Positions 1-8,371 of a stretch of 64,000 nucleotides of DNA are shown piece by piece. The notes under the pieces are model-generated. The model was not told where the DNA came from. It worked only from the letters and a program-made list of their open reading frames with translations, and searched no databases. Source of the stretch: Saccharicrinis aurantiacus. Lineage in GTDB: Bacteria; Bacteroidota; Bacteroidia; Bacteroidales; Marinilabiliaceae. The stretch's first letter is position 1. Each line of letters starts with the position of its first letter. A program made the position numbers and the translations under genes. The DNA is taken from the NCBI RefSeq assembly GCF_001660705.2, contig NZ_LYBV02000033.1, positions 1 through 64,000 of the forward strand, written 5' to 3'.

Positions 1-164
1 TGATAGCTTCCTATGAGTTCAGTGAAGACGTAATCAAATAGTGATGGCTTCCTTTGGGCTCAGTGAAGGCATAATCAAATAGTGATGGCTTCCTTTGGGT
101 TCAACGAAGCCATAATCAAATAGTGATGGCTTCCTTTGGGCTCAGTGAGGTCGTAATCAAATTA
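1..164. repeat. 41-bp tandem repeat, four units, each an imperfect palindrome
   Basis: Four units at 1-41, 42-82, 83-123 and 124-164 share a core beginning GATGGCTTCCTTTGGG and ending TAATCAAAT. The array starts at the window edge, so more copies may lie upstream. In the third unit ATGGCTTC (85-92) pairs perfectly with GAAGCCAT (106-113) around a 13-nt loop; the same arms are degraded in the other units. A 41-bp period is not a multiple of three, and there are no variable spacers, so this is neither a coding repeat nor a CRISPR. It ends about 65 bp before the gene at 228. Confidence 0.9.
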
Positions 165-227
165 AAAATGACGTGGTAAAATATAAAATCCCCTATAGTT
201 TTTTAAATCTATAATAATTTAAAACCT

Positions 228-935
228 ATGATTAAAAAAGTAATGACTACTGTACGCAATGCAGATATTCATGCGCTCAGTACAAAAATTGTAGCGGCAG
301 TCGGCTCAGATATATTGGAGTCAGATGCGCACTTAGGTACCATCACCACGGAGATGGATACCAAAAACAGCCTATTGCTTACGGCTATTAATAAGGATAA
401 AATGCACTCTAGCTTAGAAGAACTAGATGATGAACGCGACCAAGCATTTAAATCGATACTGCAACTAACCGAAGGATATAAACATTATCCTGACGCTACC
501 ATTGCAGCCGCAGCGTTAGAAATAGGTGCATTAAATAATAAATATAAAAATGATATTTTAGACAGTAGTTATAATAGCCAGAATACTTATAGCGAATCGT
601 ATTCTGAGGATATGACCAAACCTAAATATGCCAATGCCATGGCACAACTACCAGGGGTGTTGCCACTATTTGAGTCTTTTAACACAAAGCAACAAGCCTT
701 TGTATCGTCGCAAAATACTTTACAAATGGCGCGTGTTAACGAAGATGAAATGCCAGCTGCCACTGAAGTAAAAAAAGAACTGATTAAGATAATCAATGGT
801 AAGTTGGTAGTTTATCTGCAGTTTTTACAAAAAATGGCTACACCTGAATATGCTGAGGTGTGTACGGCAATTGAATTACTAATTGATGCCGAAAACACCA
901 AAATAAAGCAACGTAGCAGTAAACTCAATAATTAA
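228..935 (+). CDS. DUF6261-like hypothetical protein
   Basis: 235 residues, with no signal peptide or membrane segment, rich in Glu, Lys, Ala and Leu and likely mostly helical. The opening VRNADIHALSTKIV and the overall pattern resemble the Bacteroidota DUF6261 family from memory; the function of that family is unknown to me. The first ATG at 228 is a sensible start. The gene stands alone between the 41-bp repeat array and a clear intrinsic terminator at 959-988, so it is probably monocistronic. The family assignment is tentative, but the gene is very likely real given its length, composition and terminator. Confidence 0.6.
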   Translation: MIKKVMTTVRNADIHALSTKIVAAVGSDILESDAHLGTITTEMDTKNSLLLTAINKDKMHSSLEELDDERDQAFKSILQLTEGYKHYPDATIAAAALEIGALNNKYKNDILDSSYNSQNTYSESYSEDMTKPKYANAMAQLPGVLPLFESFNTKQQAFVSSQNTLQMARVNEDEMPAATEVKKELIKIINGKLVVYLQFLQKMATPEYAEVCTAIELLIDAENTKIKQRSSKLNN

Positions 936-958
936 TAATGAAAAATGGGGATTTTTAA

Positions 959-988
959 GGCCATCCGGATTGGGTGGCCTTTTTTTTT
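959..988 (+). terminator. Intrinsic terminator after the DUF6261-like gene
   Basis: GGCCATCC (959-966) pairs with GGGTGGCC (972-979) around a 5-nt loop with one G-T wobble, followed by nine T residues. It sits 24 bp after the stop codon at 935. Confidence 0.85.
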
Positions 989-1014
989 GGATGAATAGCT
1001 TAGTGGATAGATTT

Positions 1015-1037
1015 ACGAGTTAGAAGCTCGCGCTAGC
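1015..1037 (+). repeat. REP-like palindrome, diverged copy
   Basis: ACGAGTTAGAAGCTCG followed by CGCTAGC. It matches the element at 2076-2099 in the same orientation with two changes in the loop-side arm. Together with 1387-1410 (opposite orientation) it brackets the small gene at 1066-1335. Confidence 0.75.
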
Positions 1038-1065
1038 TAGAAACGAAGCCGTATAGAGAAATAAA

Positions 1066-1335
1066 TTAATAATCTGCACCAAGAGGCACTAGGTTTAACA
1101 AAAAACTTATGATACTACCTATAACCATTATTCCATAAAACATAGCCCAAAACCTCTGCCAGCTGTTGACTTTATATTTTGACACGAACATTGATATTAC
1201 ATAACCAAGTACCATTGAACCGAACAATTGTGATACCATTGAGAAAATACCAATATTTAGTTCAGTTTTCTTAATGAAGAAATTGAATATTAGTGACACA
1301 ACAAAGAATACTGATATTGTAATTTTATTTCTCAT
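1066..1335 (-). CDS. Small hypothetical membrane protein
   Basis: 89 residues with about three hydrophobic segments (roughly residues 5-21, 28-50 and 61-84) joined by short basic loops (KK, KYK, SWQR). No family is recognised. The gene lies between two REP-like palindromes in inverted orientation (1015-1037 and 1387-1410), next to a broken REP transposase gene, so it may be a passenger caught in a repeat-rich region. It has its own ATG and no partner within 300 bp. It could still be a chance reading frame, but the clean alternation of hydrophobic and basic stretches favours a real inner-membrane protein. Confidence 0.5.
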   Translation of the reverse strand: MRNKITISVFFVVSLIFNFFIKKTELNIGIFSMVSQLFGSMVLGYVISMFVSKYKVNSWQRFWAMFYGIMVIGSIISFLLNLVPLGADY

Positions 1336-1386
1336 ATATTTATATTTAACACGCTAGTATTGCAGCTTGCCTTGTGATCGCTTGGT

Positions 1387-1410
1387 GCTAGCGCGAGCTT
1401 TTAGCTCGTG
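1387..1410 (-). repeat. REP-like palindrome downstream of the RAYT gene
   Basis: GCTAGC followed by CGAGCTTTTAGCTCG. It is the exact reverse complement of the 24-bp element at 2076-2099. The two copies flank the transposase remnant at 1412-1959 as perfect inverted repeats. Confidence 0.9.
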
Positions 1411-1411
1411 A

Positions 1412-1959
1412 CTAAAGTATTTTTTCAATTTTAATTACACTAAATTCATCAGCATAATTTGTTGCACTACTATATTTCCAATGGTAAGGTTCGCTTACAA
1501 AACCTGATACAACAGGATTATTATGGATATAGTCTATTTTCTGCTGAATTACTTCATTACTCCATAATTCAATAGGCTTATTATGTTGTTGCCAAAACTG
1601 GCTTCCTTTTACATTACTATTTTTAAACCCTGCCCTTTTAAACATCCATAACATCCACTCTTTTCTACTTTCTTGTTGATTTTCCTTTATCAACATTTGA
1701 AGTTTTTTTGATGTATAGGTCTTTATTTCCTTAATTAACTTCCCAGGATTACCGTTACATCTTTAAACATTAAATGAACATGGCTTGGTAAAATGCAATA
1801 AGCAAAAAGTACTAGACCTTTCTGTTTTTGACAGAATTCTATACTTTCTGCCATAATTGCAAAATATTGTTCGCGAACAAAAACATCTATCCAATTAACT
1901 GTAGCGAAACTAATAAAATAAATACCGTCTGGATTATGGAATTTATATTTTCGACTCAT
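1412..1959 (-). pseudogene. REP-associated tyrosine transposase (RAYT, IS200/IS605-like), frameshifted
   Basis: RAYTs are single-copy relatives of IS200 TnpA that act on REP palindromes. The N-terminal part (1735-1959) runs MSRKYKFHNPDGIYFISF to LPSHVHLMFKD and carries the HVH of the metal-binding HUH-type site. The C-terminal part (1412-1696 and just upstream) carries QFWQQHNKPIELWS and the family signature DYIHNNPVVSGFV. The first frame hits a stop at about 1735, but another frame continues as GNPGKLIKEIKTYTSKKLQM without a gap, so one indel near 1765 separates the halves. Joined, the protein would be about 182 residues, a normal RAYT length. Inverted REP copies lie on either side. Most likely a recent pseudogene; programmed frameshifting is possible but I see no slippery heptamer at the junction. 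Confidence 0.85.
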
Positions 1960-2075
1960 TTGAAAATTACTTTACTTGAAGATAGAACAAAACATATAAG
2001 TTTAGCACACCAGCTAAGTTCATTGATGAGTTTTATGGGATCAGCATACTGCGCACACTTATGGGTTTGTTGAAG

Positions 2076-2099
2076 CACGAGCTAAAAGCTCGCGCTAGC
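2076..2099 (+). repeat. REP-like palindrome upstream of the RAYT gene
   Basis: CGAGCT-AAA-AGCTCG forms a perfect 6-bp stem with a 3-nt loop, directly followed by CGCTAGC, which holds the palindrome GCTAGC. A stem-loop with a short conserved tail is the usual architecture of a RAYT target. Confidence 0.9.
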
Positions 2100-2155
2100 T
2101 GTGGCGCCGTGTTTTAATGCTTGCCTTGGGATCACTTTATGCAGAGCGATGACGC

Positions 2156-2187
2156 AAAAAAAACAGCAACCAATTGCTCGGTTACTG
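2156..2187 (-). terminator. Intrinsic terminator after korB
   Basis: Read on the minus strand, CAGTAACC pairs with GGTTGCTG (one wobble) around an 8-nt loop, followed by eight T residues. It sits about 50 bp past the korB stop codon. Confidence 0.8.
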
Positions 2188-2236
2188 CTTTCTCACTCTC
2201 TAAATACTACTATTATTGTCTTTTGTCTTCATTCTT

Positions 2237-3256
2237 TTATTTCACCTCCCACACATCTCCAGAGTTCACCAGCTCTTCAAAAGTGTGTACAGAGGTTTGG
2301 GCCTGAATTTGCTCTAGCTGATCGTTTACACTTTCATCGTAACTTACCCCTTTTACAGAACGAATTACCCCTAAAGCCACTGGCAATTCAGGATACTCCA
2401 TATTTGACAATTTACGATGCATCGAAACATGATAACTCTCGGCATCGTGTACCAAAATATCCTCCAATGTATAACCTGCCTCACCAATAGTAACCGCTTT
2501 TAGGTTATGGTCTTCATCCATTACCAGACCTTTATTTTTTTCGGCACCAAAAATCATTTTTTCGCCATGCTTTAAAATAATAGTTCTATCGGCCTTGTGC
2601 TTTTTATCGGTAATAGCCTCGTGCGTATTATCGTTATAGATTACACAGTTCTGCAACACTTCAACAATGGATGCACCACGATGCTTGGCTGCTTCTTCCA
2701 TTACTGCGACTGATAATTTAATTTCTTTATCGATAGTGCGAGCAAAAAACTGGCTTCGCGCCCCCAAGGCCAATTGCCCAGGGCGGAAAGGATCTTCAAC
2801 CGTTCCGAATGGCGATGTTTTAGATATAAAACCACGCTTGGATGTTGGTGAGTATTGCCCCTTGGTTAAACCATAAATTTGGTTGTTAAACAGTATAACA
2901 TTGATATCGATATTTCTTCGAATCAAATGAATAAAGTGGTTTCCTCCAATGGCCAAAGCATCGCCATCGCCAGTAATTTGCCATACATGCAAATTAGGAT
3001 TGGCTACCTTAACTCCCGAAGCCACTGCCGAAGCTCGCCCATGTATAGTATGGAACCCATAGGTATTCATATAATACGGAAAGCGCGACGAACAGCCTAT
3101 GCCTGATATCACGGCCACATTATGGGGTTCTACTCCTAAGCTAGCCATGGCTTTTTGAACAGCGTTTAATATGGCATGATCGCCACAACCAGGGCACCAA
3201 CGCACCCGTAAATCGTTTTTATAATCGGTATATTTGAATTCGCAATTTTCGCTCAT
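2237..3256 (-). CDS. korB: 2-oxoacid:ferredoxin oxidoreductase, beta subunit
   Basis: 339 residues, the usual length of KorB-type subunits. It binds thiamine diphosphate and one [4Fe-4S] cluster and, with KorA, converts a 2-oxoacid (likely 2-oxoglutarate) plus CoA to acyl-CoA and CO2 with reduction of ferredoxin. Visible motifs: WCPGCGDH near the N-terminus (two cluster Cys), GIGCSSRFPYY (third Cys), a later QNCVIYND (fourth Cys), and the ThDP motif GDGDALAIGGNHFIHLIRRN. It follows korA with a 3-bp gap, so the two are co-transcribed and probably translationally coupled. The exact 2-oxoacid cannot be read from the sequence. Confidence 0.93.
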   Translation of the reverse strand: MSENCEFKYTDYKNDLRVRWCPGCGDHAILNAVQKAMASLGVEPHNVAVISGIGCSSRFPYYMNTYGFHTIHGRASAVASGVKVANPNLHVWQITGDGDALAIGGNHFIHLIRRNIDINVILFNNQIYGLTKGQYSPTSKRGFISKTSPFGTVEDPFRPGQLALGARSQFFARTIDKEIKLSVAVMEEAAKHRGASIVEVLQNCVIYNDNTHEAITDKKHKADRTIILKHGEKMIFGAEKNKGLVMDEDHNLKAVTIGEAGYTLEDILVHDAESYHVSMHRKLSNMEYPELPVALGVIRSVKGVSYDESVNDQLEQIQAQTSVHTFEELVNSGDVWEVK

Positions 3257-3259
3257 AAT

Positions 3260-5110
3260 TTATTCCTCCAATAGTTTAGTAAAGTGCGCTTTTAGCTCAA
3301 CCACAGTAAAAGGTAAACCTTGTACCTTATTATACTGTAAGTATGGAATCTCAGGAAATGTCATTCTTAAATGATTGGCAAACTGTCCCATATTTAATTC
3401 ACAAACCACAATTTTTTTGTAGCCTTTCAATACATCATAAGTATTCTTTGGCAATGGATTTATGTAATTAAAATGCGCCAATGCCACCTTAATTTTTGAT
3501 TCACTATAGAGCTCCTCCACTGCTGTATATAGGTGCCCAAAAGTTCCGCCCCATCCTACAACTAATAAATCACTATCGGCATGACCCAAGATATCTTGCT
3601 CGGGAATAAAGTCTTCAATTTTTTTAATCTTATCCGCCCTAGTTTGAACCATTTTTTCGTGATTCTGAGCATCGTAAGAAACGGCACCCGATTCTTCATC
3701 TTTCTCTAAACCACCAATGCGATGCATGTAATCAGGCGTACCCAATTTAACCCACGAACGGACTAAAGTTTCAGGGTCGCGCATATATGGAAGCCAGTCC
3801 TTACCCGCTACTGTTGGGCGCACTGCTTTTATCTCAGGATAATCTTTTAAATCAGGAATACGCCACGGTTGCGTTCCATTGGCTAAGAAACCATCCGTTA
3901 AAAGAATCACAGGCGTCATATGCTCCACGGCTATTTTAGCAGCATAAAAGGCGTACTCAAAACAATTAATTGGCGATGATGCAGCCATTACTACACAAGG
4001 GCTTTCTCCATTTCGGCCATGCAGGGCTTGCATTAAATCACTTTGCTCAGTTTTAGTTGGCAAACCCGTTGAAGGGCCACCACGTTGCACATTAACTATA
4101 ACCAAAGGCAACTCTGCAATAACTGCCAATCCAATGGCTTCGCCTTTTAAAGCTAGCCCTGGCCCTGAGGTTGAAGTTACTGCCATATCACCGGCAAAAC
4201 TGGCACCTATGGCCGTGCAAATACCCGCAATCTCGTCTTCAGCCTGAAATACTTTTACGCCTAAATCTTTACGGGCTGATAATTCTTGCATTATTTCAGT
4301 GGCCGGAGTAATAGGATAAGAACCTAAAAACAATTCGAGATTGGCTTTCTGAGCAGCGGCTATTAAGCCCCAAGCAACCGCGGTGTTACCGTTTAGGTTT
4401 CTATACTTGCCCGGTTTAATTGATGCCGGATTTATATGATAAGATGGGGTTACAGCCTGAATAATTACGCCGTAATCAAAACCCTCTTTGAGTACCTTTA
4501 GGTTAGCCTCAACAATAGCCGGATTCTTAGCAAACTTCTTCTTTATGTATTTATTGGTATGCTCAAGCGGACGATCGAATAACCAATACACCAAACCTAA
4601 GGCATACATATTTTTACTACGTAGGATACTTTTGTTATCTAAACCCATGTCCTTTAAACTCTCTTTAGTAAGAGCTGTAATGGGCGCTTTAATAATATTA
4701 TAATCGCCTAGCTTATCTTCCACAATCGGATCATCGCTTACGTAGCCAGCTTTGCGCATACCTTTTTCATCAAAGCTATCCACATCCATTATAATGGTAC
4801 CACCATGTTTTACCCATTTACCATTTGCTTTTAGTGCTGCCGGATTCATGGCCACCAATACATCTGCATAATCGCCAGGAGTATATACTTCGGTACGTCC
4901 TAGGTGAACCTGAAAACCAGAAACTCCACCTATGGTTCCTTGCGGCGCTCTAATCTCGGCCGGATAATCGGGAAATGTAGAGATATCGTTTCCAAAAATG
5001 GCGGATGCATTTGAGAATAGTGATCCTGACAACTGCATTCCGTCACCTGAATCTCCTGAGAAGCGGACAACTACTTCGTCGCGCTCAATAATCTTTGAAC
5101 TTCTTGCCAT
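3260..5110 (-). CDS. korA: 2-oxoacid:ferredoxin oxidoreductase, fused gamma-alpha subunit
   Basis: 616 residues from the ATG at 5110. The N-terminal third is the gamma domain (VVVRFSGDSGDGMQLSG, then PAEIRAPQGT); the rest is the pyrimidine-binding alpha domain with QAEDEIAGICTAIGASFAG, TSTSGPGLALKGEAIG and the conserved NVQRGGPSTGLPTKTEQSDL. This gamma-alpha fusion is the standard two-subunit form in Bacteroidota. The frame extends 22 codons upstream to a TTG, but the added residues (MLPLLALKEIHIGFNP) look unlike the family, and MARSSKIIERDEVV is the typical beginning, so I take 5110. It is the first gene of the korAB operon. Confidence 0.93.
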   Translation of the reverse strand: MARSSKIIERDEVVVRFSGDSGDGMQLSGSLFSNASAIFGNDISTFPDYPAEIRAPQGTIGGVSGFQVHLGRTEVYTPGDYADVLVAMNPAALKANGKWVKHGGTIIMDVDSFDEKGMRKAGYVSDDPIVEDKLGDYNIIKAPITALTKESLKDMGLDNKSILRSKNMYALGLVYWLFDRPLEHTNKYIKKKFAKNPAIVEANLKVLKEGFDYGVIIQAVTPSYHINPASIKPGKYRNLNGNTAVAWGLIAAAQKANLELFLGSYPITPATEIMQELSARKDLGVKVFQAEDEIAGICTAIGASFAGDMAVTSTSGPGLALKGEAIGLAVIAELPLVIVNVQRGGPSTGLPTKTEQSDLMQALHGRNGESPCVVMAASSPINCFEYAFYAAKIAVEHMTPVILLTDGFLANGTQPWRIPDLKDYPEIKAVRPTVAGKDWLPYMRDPETLVRSWVKLGTPDYMHRIGGLEKDEESGAVSYDAQNHEKMVQTRADKIKKIEDFIPEQDILGHADSDLLVVGWGGTFGHLYTAVEELYSESKIKVALAHFNYINPLPKNTYDVLKGYKKIVVCELNMGQFANHLRMTFPEIPYLQYNKVQGLPFTVVELKAHFTKLLEE

Positions 5111-5372
5111 ATGCTTAGCAAATTTGAGAGGGTTAAAACCTATGTGAATTTCTTTTAAGGCTAGTAAAGGTAGCAAGTGCCCTTTGATTTATAAGTTGAT
5201 TAACGTCAGTGTTTAAGAACATAAAAAAAACGAATTCCGCGTGATCTATTAATTTTATAGGCTTATCGCTGATAGAGGTATTTAGACAGGATAGGTACAT
5301 CATTTTTTTTATAAAAGATACAATTTCAACCATATGAAATATGAAGTGTACATCAGTTAATTAGAAAATATG

Positions 5373-5380
5373 TAATTTTG
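5373..5380 (+). promoter_or_regulatory. Putative promoter -7 element for the gamma-carbonic anhydrase gene
   Basis: TAATTTTG matches the Bacteroidota -7 consensus TAnnTTTG, 23 bp before the start codon at 5404. No good TTTG -33 element is visible at the right distance. Confidence 0.4.
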
Positions 5381-5403
5381 AAGAAATAAATATTTTTTAA
5401 ACA

Positions 5404-5931
5404 ATGGCATTAATTAAAGAAGTAAGAGGATTTACTCCTGAAATTGGAGAAAATGTATATTTAGCTGAAAACGCTACTATTATAGGTGATGTGGTGATAG
5501 GAAACGACTGCAGTATTTGGTTTAATGCTGTTTTACGTGGTGATGTAAACTCTATTAAAATTGGTAATAAAGTAAATATTCAGGATGGCTCGGTATTACA
5601 CACACTGTACCAGAAATCGACTATTGAAATTGGCGATAATGTATCGGTTGGACATAATGTAACCATACATGGTGCAAAAATAAAAAATGATGTGCTTATA
5701 GGAATGGGTGCTACCATTTTGGATGATGCTGTTATTGGCGAGAATTCTATTATTGCAGCCAATTCACTTATTTTAAGCAATACTGTGGTTGAACCAAATA
5801 GTATTTATGCAGGTGTTCCGGCAAAAAAGGTGAAAGATATTGAGCCTGAGCAAACCAAAGAAATGGTGAATAAAATTGCCAATAATTACTTGATGTACGC
5901 AAGTTGGTATAAAGAGGATGGAGAAGAGTAA
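5404..5931 (+). CDS. Gamma-carbonic anhydrase family protein (YrdA/PaaY-like)
   Basis: 175 residues built of hexapeptide repeats (e.g. TIIGDVVIGNDCSIWFNA) that form a left-handed beta-helix, with a short C-terminal helix. The trimeric family binds a metal through three histidines; candidates here are the His of GSVLHTLY and the two of VGHNVTIHG. WFNAVLRGDVNSIKIG and NVNIQDGS-type segments are family hallmarks. Some members are carbonic anhydrases and others have unknown or thioesterase-related roles, so the activity is not certain. It lies divergently from korAB and is followed by a small membrane protein gene 58 bp downstream. Confidence 0.9.
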   Translation: MALIKEVRGFTPEIGENVYLAENATIIGDVVIGNDCSIWFNAVLRGDVNSIKIGNKVNIQDGSVLHTLYQKSTIEIGDNVSVGHNVTIHGAKIKNDVLIGMGATILDDAVIGENSIIAANSLILSNTVVEPNSIYAGVPAKKVKDIEPEQTKEMVNKIANNYLMYASWYKEDGEE

Positions 5932-5989
5932 ATCTGCATGAAAAGTTGTAGTCTAATTTTATTGAGTTCTGAATTACTAAACTCATAGC

Positions 5990-6214
5990 ATGGAGATAAT
6001 TCTCAATATTATAATAGCAGGCTTTTTTGTTTGGTTAACCACTGATCTATTAACTAATAAAGAAGACAAAAAGAATGTAAAGAAAAGATTAGAAGTTTTA
6101 AGCGAGATTAAAGGCGGTGATAAATGGTACCATCTTAAAGGTAAAATGGTTGCATTTATATTAATTACCTCAATCGGAATATTCGCATTTCTCATATCTC
6201 TATTCTTATCATAG
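5990..6214 (+). CDS. Small hypothetical membrane protein
   Basis: 74 residues with hydrophobic segments at about residues 3-18 and 54-73, separated by a charged stretch rich in Lys and Glu (TNKEDKKNVKKRLEVLSE), which suggests a helical hairpin in the inner membrane with a cytoplasmic loop. No family recognised. It follows the gamma-carbonic anhydrase gene in the same direction with a 58-bp gap and ends just before a bidirectional terminator at 6281, which supports it being a real gene. Confidence 0.55.
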   Translation: MEIILNIIIAGFFVWLTTDLLTNKEDKKNVKKRLEVLSEIKGGDKWYHLKGKMVAFILITSIGIFAFLISLFLS

Positions 6215-6280
6215 CTATTCAAAACTTCTTATCTGAATATTCGATAAAAGTAGCTCCCATTACATATTCTAGTATAATTT

Positions 6281-6316
6281 AAAATCCTGTTAAGTACTTA
6301 GCAGGATTTTTCTTTT
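6281..6316. terminator. Bidirectional intrinsic terminator
   Basis: AAAATCCTG (6281-6289) and CAGGATTTT (6302-6310) form a perfect 9-bp stem, with T-rich sequence after it on the plus strand and A-rich sequence before it. It lies between convergent genes (5990-6214 on plus, 6315-6857 on minus) and can serve both. Confidence 0.8.
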
Positions 6317-6857
6317 AGAATAAAAATATCCCTGCCACTCCAGCCAAAACGATGAGAAGTATGGGATGTATTTTTTTTACTTTGGTGCTGATTAATAAAC
6401 ACACTGCGGAAAGTGCAATGGCAATGTAGTTGATGTTTTGATAGTTATTCTCGAAGAAACTTTGGTCGGCGATATGGTAACCTGCAAACAATATTAGAGC
6501 CACTGTTACGGGTTTGAGTGCAGCAAAAATAGCGGTTTTAAGTTTATGCTCTTTTATACGACGGAGTATTCCGGATAGAATTAGCATTACGATGATGGAT
6601 GGTGCTGCTAAAAAAGTGGTGGCCACAACTGCTCCGGGTAATCCGGCAACGCCTACGCCAACATAACTTGCAGTGTTCATAGCAATGGCTCCAGGTGTCA
6701 TTTGTGCCAAGGAAAAGAAATCGAAAAACATATCGGGTGTCATCCAATTGTTACGTTCTAATTCTTCAATGATAAGTGGAATCATGGCCATACCTCCACC
6801 GAAGTTAAATAGGCCAATTTTAAAAAATGAGATGGCTAAATTAAACAGATCCTTCAT
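6315..6857 (-). CDS. Chromate transporter family protein, second short subunit
   Basis: 180 residues, a single CHR domain (short-chain type) with about six membrane segments. Family signatures: FKIGLFNFGGGMAMIPL at the N-terminus and LAQMTPGAIAMNTASYVG. Its start codon overlaps the stop of the preceding paralogue by one base (TAATG), so translation is probably coupled. Short CHR proteins normally come in such pairs, which are thought to function as a heteromeric equivalent of full-length ChrA (proton-driven chromate export). The natural substrate in this organism is not known. The gene ends within the terminator at 6281-6316. Confidence 0.88.
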   Translation of the reverse strand: MKDLFNLAISFFKIGLFNFGGGMAMIPLIIEELERNNWMTPDMFFDFFSLAQMTPGAIAMNTASYVGVGVAGLPGAVVATTFLAAPSIIVMLILSGILRRIKEHKLKTAIFAALKPVTVALILFAGYHIADQSFFENNYQNINYIAIALSAVCLLISTKVKKIHPILLIVLAGVAGIFLF

Positions 6858-7429
6858 TACTTGCTTTCTCCTTCCTTTATTTTGGTAATAATAGGCTCTA
6901 GAAAATAGATGCCTACTCCTGAAATTATCCCGAGTATAATGGCCATAATTGGGTTCAGCCCCAAGAAAAGACCTAACAGAGCAGCCAAAAAGATAAAGAA
7001 CTGCAAATGGCTTTTAATGCCTGTTTTAAAGAGTTTGTATACCGAATGGATAATCATTGCCACCAAACAGGCACGAATGCCTAAAAAGGCCTTTTGTACG
7101 TATTCATTGGTCATGCTATTTCCCATTAGAAAATATAAACTTGTAACAATAATTAGGGAGGGCAATATAATTCCGGCAGAAGCCAAAATACCACCTAATA
7201 TACCGCCTTGTTTATTGCCAATATAAGTGGCCGCATTAATGGCGATGGTACCTGGTGTCATTTGCGAGATGGAAAGTATTTCGAGGAGCTCATCTTTAGT
7301 AATCCATTTTTTATTTTCAATTAACTCGCGTTCTAGCAAAGGGAGCATGGCATATCCTCCTCCAAACATGAAGGAACCAACCTTTAAAAAGGATAAAAAA
7401 AGCTGGAAATTATCTTTAAATTTTAACAT
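6857..7429 (-). CDS. Chromate transporter family protein, first short subunit
   Basis: 190 residues with one CHR domain: FLKVGSFMFGGGYAMLPLLE at residues 14-33 and ISQMTPGTIAINAATYIG at about 54-71, then several hydrophobic segments. It is homologous to, but clearly diverged from, the next gene, with which it overlaps by one base. The pair probably forms an antiparallel membrane complex. It starts 46 bp after the murI stop codon on the same strand, so it could be read through from murI; I see no terminator in between. Confidence 0.88.
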   Translation of the reverse strand: MLKFKDNFQLFLSFLKVGSFMFGGGYAMLPLLERELIENKKWITKDELLEILSISQMTPGTIAINAATYIGNKQGGILGGILASAGIILPSLIIVTSLYFLMGNSMTNEYVQKAFLGIRACLVAMIIHSVYKLFKTGIKSHLQFFIFLAALLGLFLGLNPIMAIILGIISGVGIYFLEPIITKIKEGESK

Positions 7430-7474
7430 TGAAAAGGTGTATACAAATTTAAGACCAAGTGGGACTTTTAAGTA

Positions 7475-8308
7475 TTACTGAAACAAATTTATTTGTGTTA
7501 CTTCAATATCCTGCTTGAGAAAGAAACCTGCGGTTTGCTTAAACTTATCGGCATTCTCGGTGGTATAGTATTGAACGCTTCCGCCACGAGTACATCTTTT
7601 ATCGATCTCAGGGTGACGTTGCAAATAATCGACTAAACTATTTGCTACAATAGAACCTTGAGATAAAATATTGATATGCTCAGGTGTATACAATTTAATT
7701 TTATCCATTAACATGGGATAGTGCGTGCATCCGAGTATAACGGTATCAATATCAGAATTCAATTGCAAGAGCTTCTCGATATGTTGCTTCACAAAATAAT
7801 CAGTACCAGCTTTATTTGATTCTCCATTCTCTACCAACGGCACCCACATCGGACATGCTTCTTGGTAAACCTCAATATTACTTGATTGCTTTTTAAGTTC
7901 GAGTGGATACGATAAGGATTGTACTGTTCCTGTAGTTCCTAATACACCAACCTTAGCTGTTTTTGTAATTTCAGCAACATACTCCACGCTTGGACGAATA
8001 ACGCCCAAAACACGCTTATTTGAATCTATATTGGGCAAATCCTTTTGCTGTATTGTTCTCAGCGCTTTTGCTGATGCTGTATTACAGGCTAAAATTACCA
8101 AATGGGCACCCATGGAAAACAATTCCTTTACTGCCTCTAATGTGTATTCATAAACAATATCAAAAGAACGCGTACCGTAGGGTGCACGAGCGTTATCGCC
8201 CAAATAAATAAAATCATTATTAGGCAACTTCTTTCGTAATTCTTCTAACACGGTTAAACCTCCGTATCCAGAATCAAAAACAGCTATTGGTCCGCTTATA
8301 TTATTCAT
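7475..8308 (-). CDS. murI: Glutamate racemase
   Basis: 277 residues from the ATG at 8308. It interconverts L- and D-glutamate for peptidoglycan synthesis, using two cysteines as acid/base: LACNTASAKALR and LGCTHYPML. The N-terminus has PIAVFDSGYGGLTVL with the catalytic-site Asp-Ser. The frame opens at a TTG four codons earlier, but that codon abuts the preceding terminator hairpin, so the ATG is preferred. The gene follows the bamA-ompH operon, as in many Bacteroidota, but is separated from it by the terminator at 8323-8348. Confidence 0.95.
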   Translation of the reverse strand: MNNISGPIAVFDSGYGGLTVLEELRKKLPNNDFIYLGDNARAPYGTRSFDIVYEYTLEAVKELFSMGAHLVILACNTASAKALRTIQQKDLPNIDSNKRVLGVIRPSVEYVAEITKTAKVGVLGTTGTVQSLSYPLELKKQSSNIEVYQEACPMWVPLVENGESNKAGTDYFVKQHIEKLLQLNSDIDTVILGCTHYPMLMDKIKLYTPEHINILSQGSIVANSLVDYLQRHPEIDKRCTRGGSVQYYTTENADKFKQTAGFFLKQDIEVTQINLFQ

Positions 8309-8318
8309 TATATGGTAC

Positions 8319-8348
8319 AAAAAAAGGATGATTATTAAATCATCCTTT
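8319..8348 (-). terminator. Intrinsic terminator ending the bamA-ompH operon
   Basis: On the minus strand AAAGGATGAT pairs with ATCATCCTTT (8323-8332 with 8339-8348), a perfect 10-bp stem with a 6-nt loop, followed by T7. It lies between the third ompH gene and murI, only about 10 bp before the murI start. Confidence 0.85.
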
Positions 8349-8371
8349 AAATATATAGTATTTATTCTTTT

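Noticed and set aside
1-164. CRISPR array
   Set aside because: The units abut without unique spacers; it is a plain tandem repeat.
1412-1959. Intact IS200/IS605 insertion sequence
   Set aside because: No second orf and no left/right IS ends; the palindromes and the YIHNNPV motif fit a single-copy RAYT, and the frame is broken.
2101-2490. Plus-strand reading frame of 129 codons
   Set aside because: Mostly antisense to korB and covers its terminator; composition is not protein-like and it overlaps a well-supported gene.
5133-5333. Minus-strand reading frame of 66 codons upstream of korA
   Set aside because: Overlaps the korA 5' region in another frame, has no family resemblance and no promoter.
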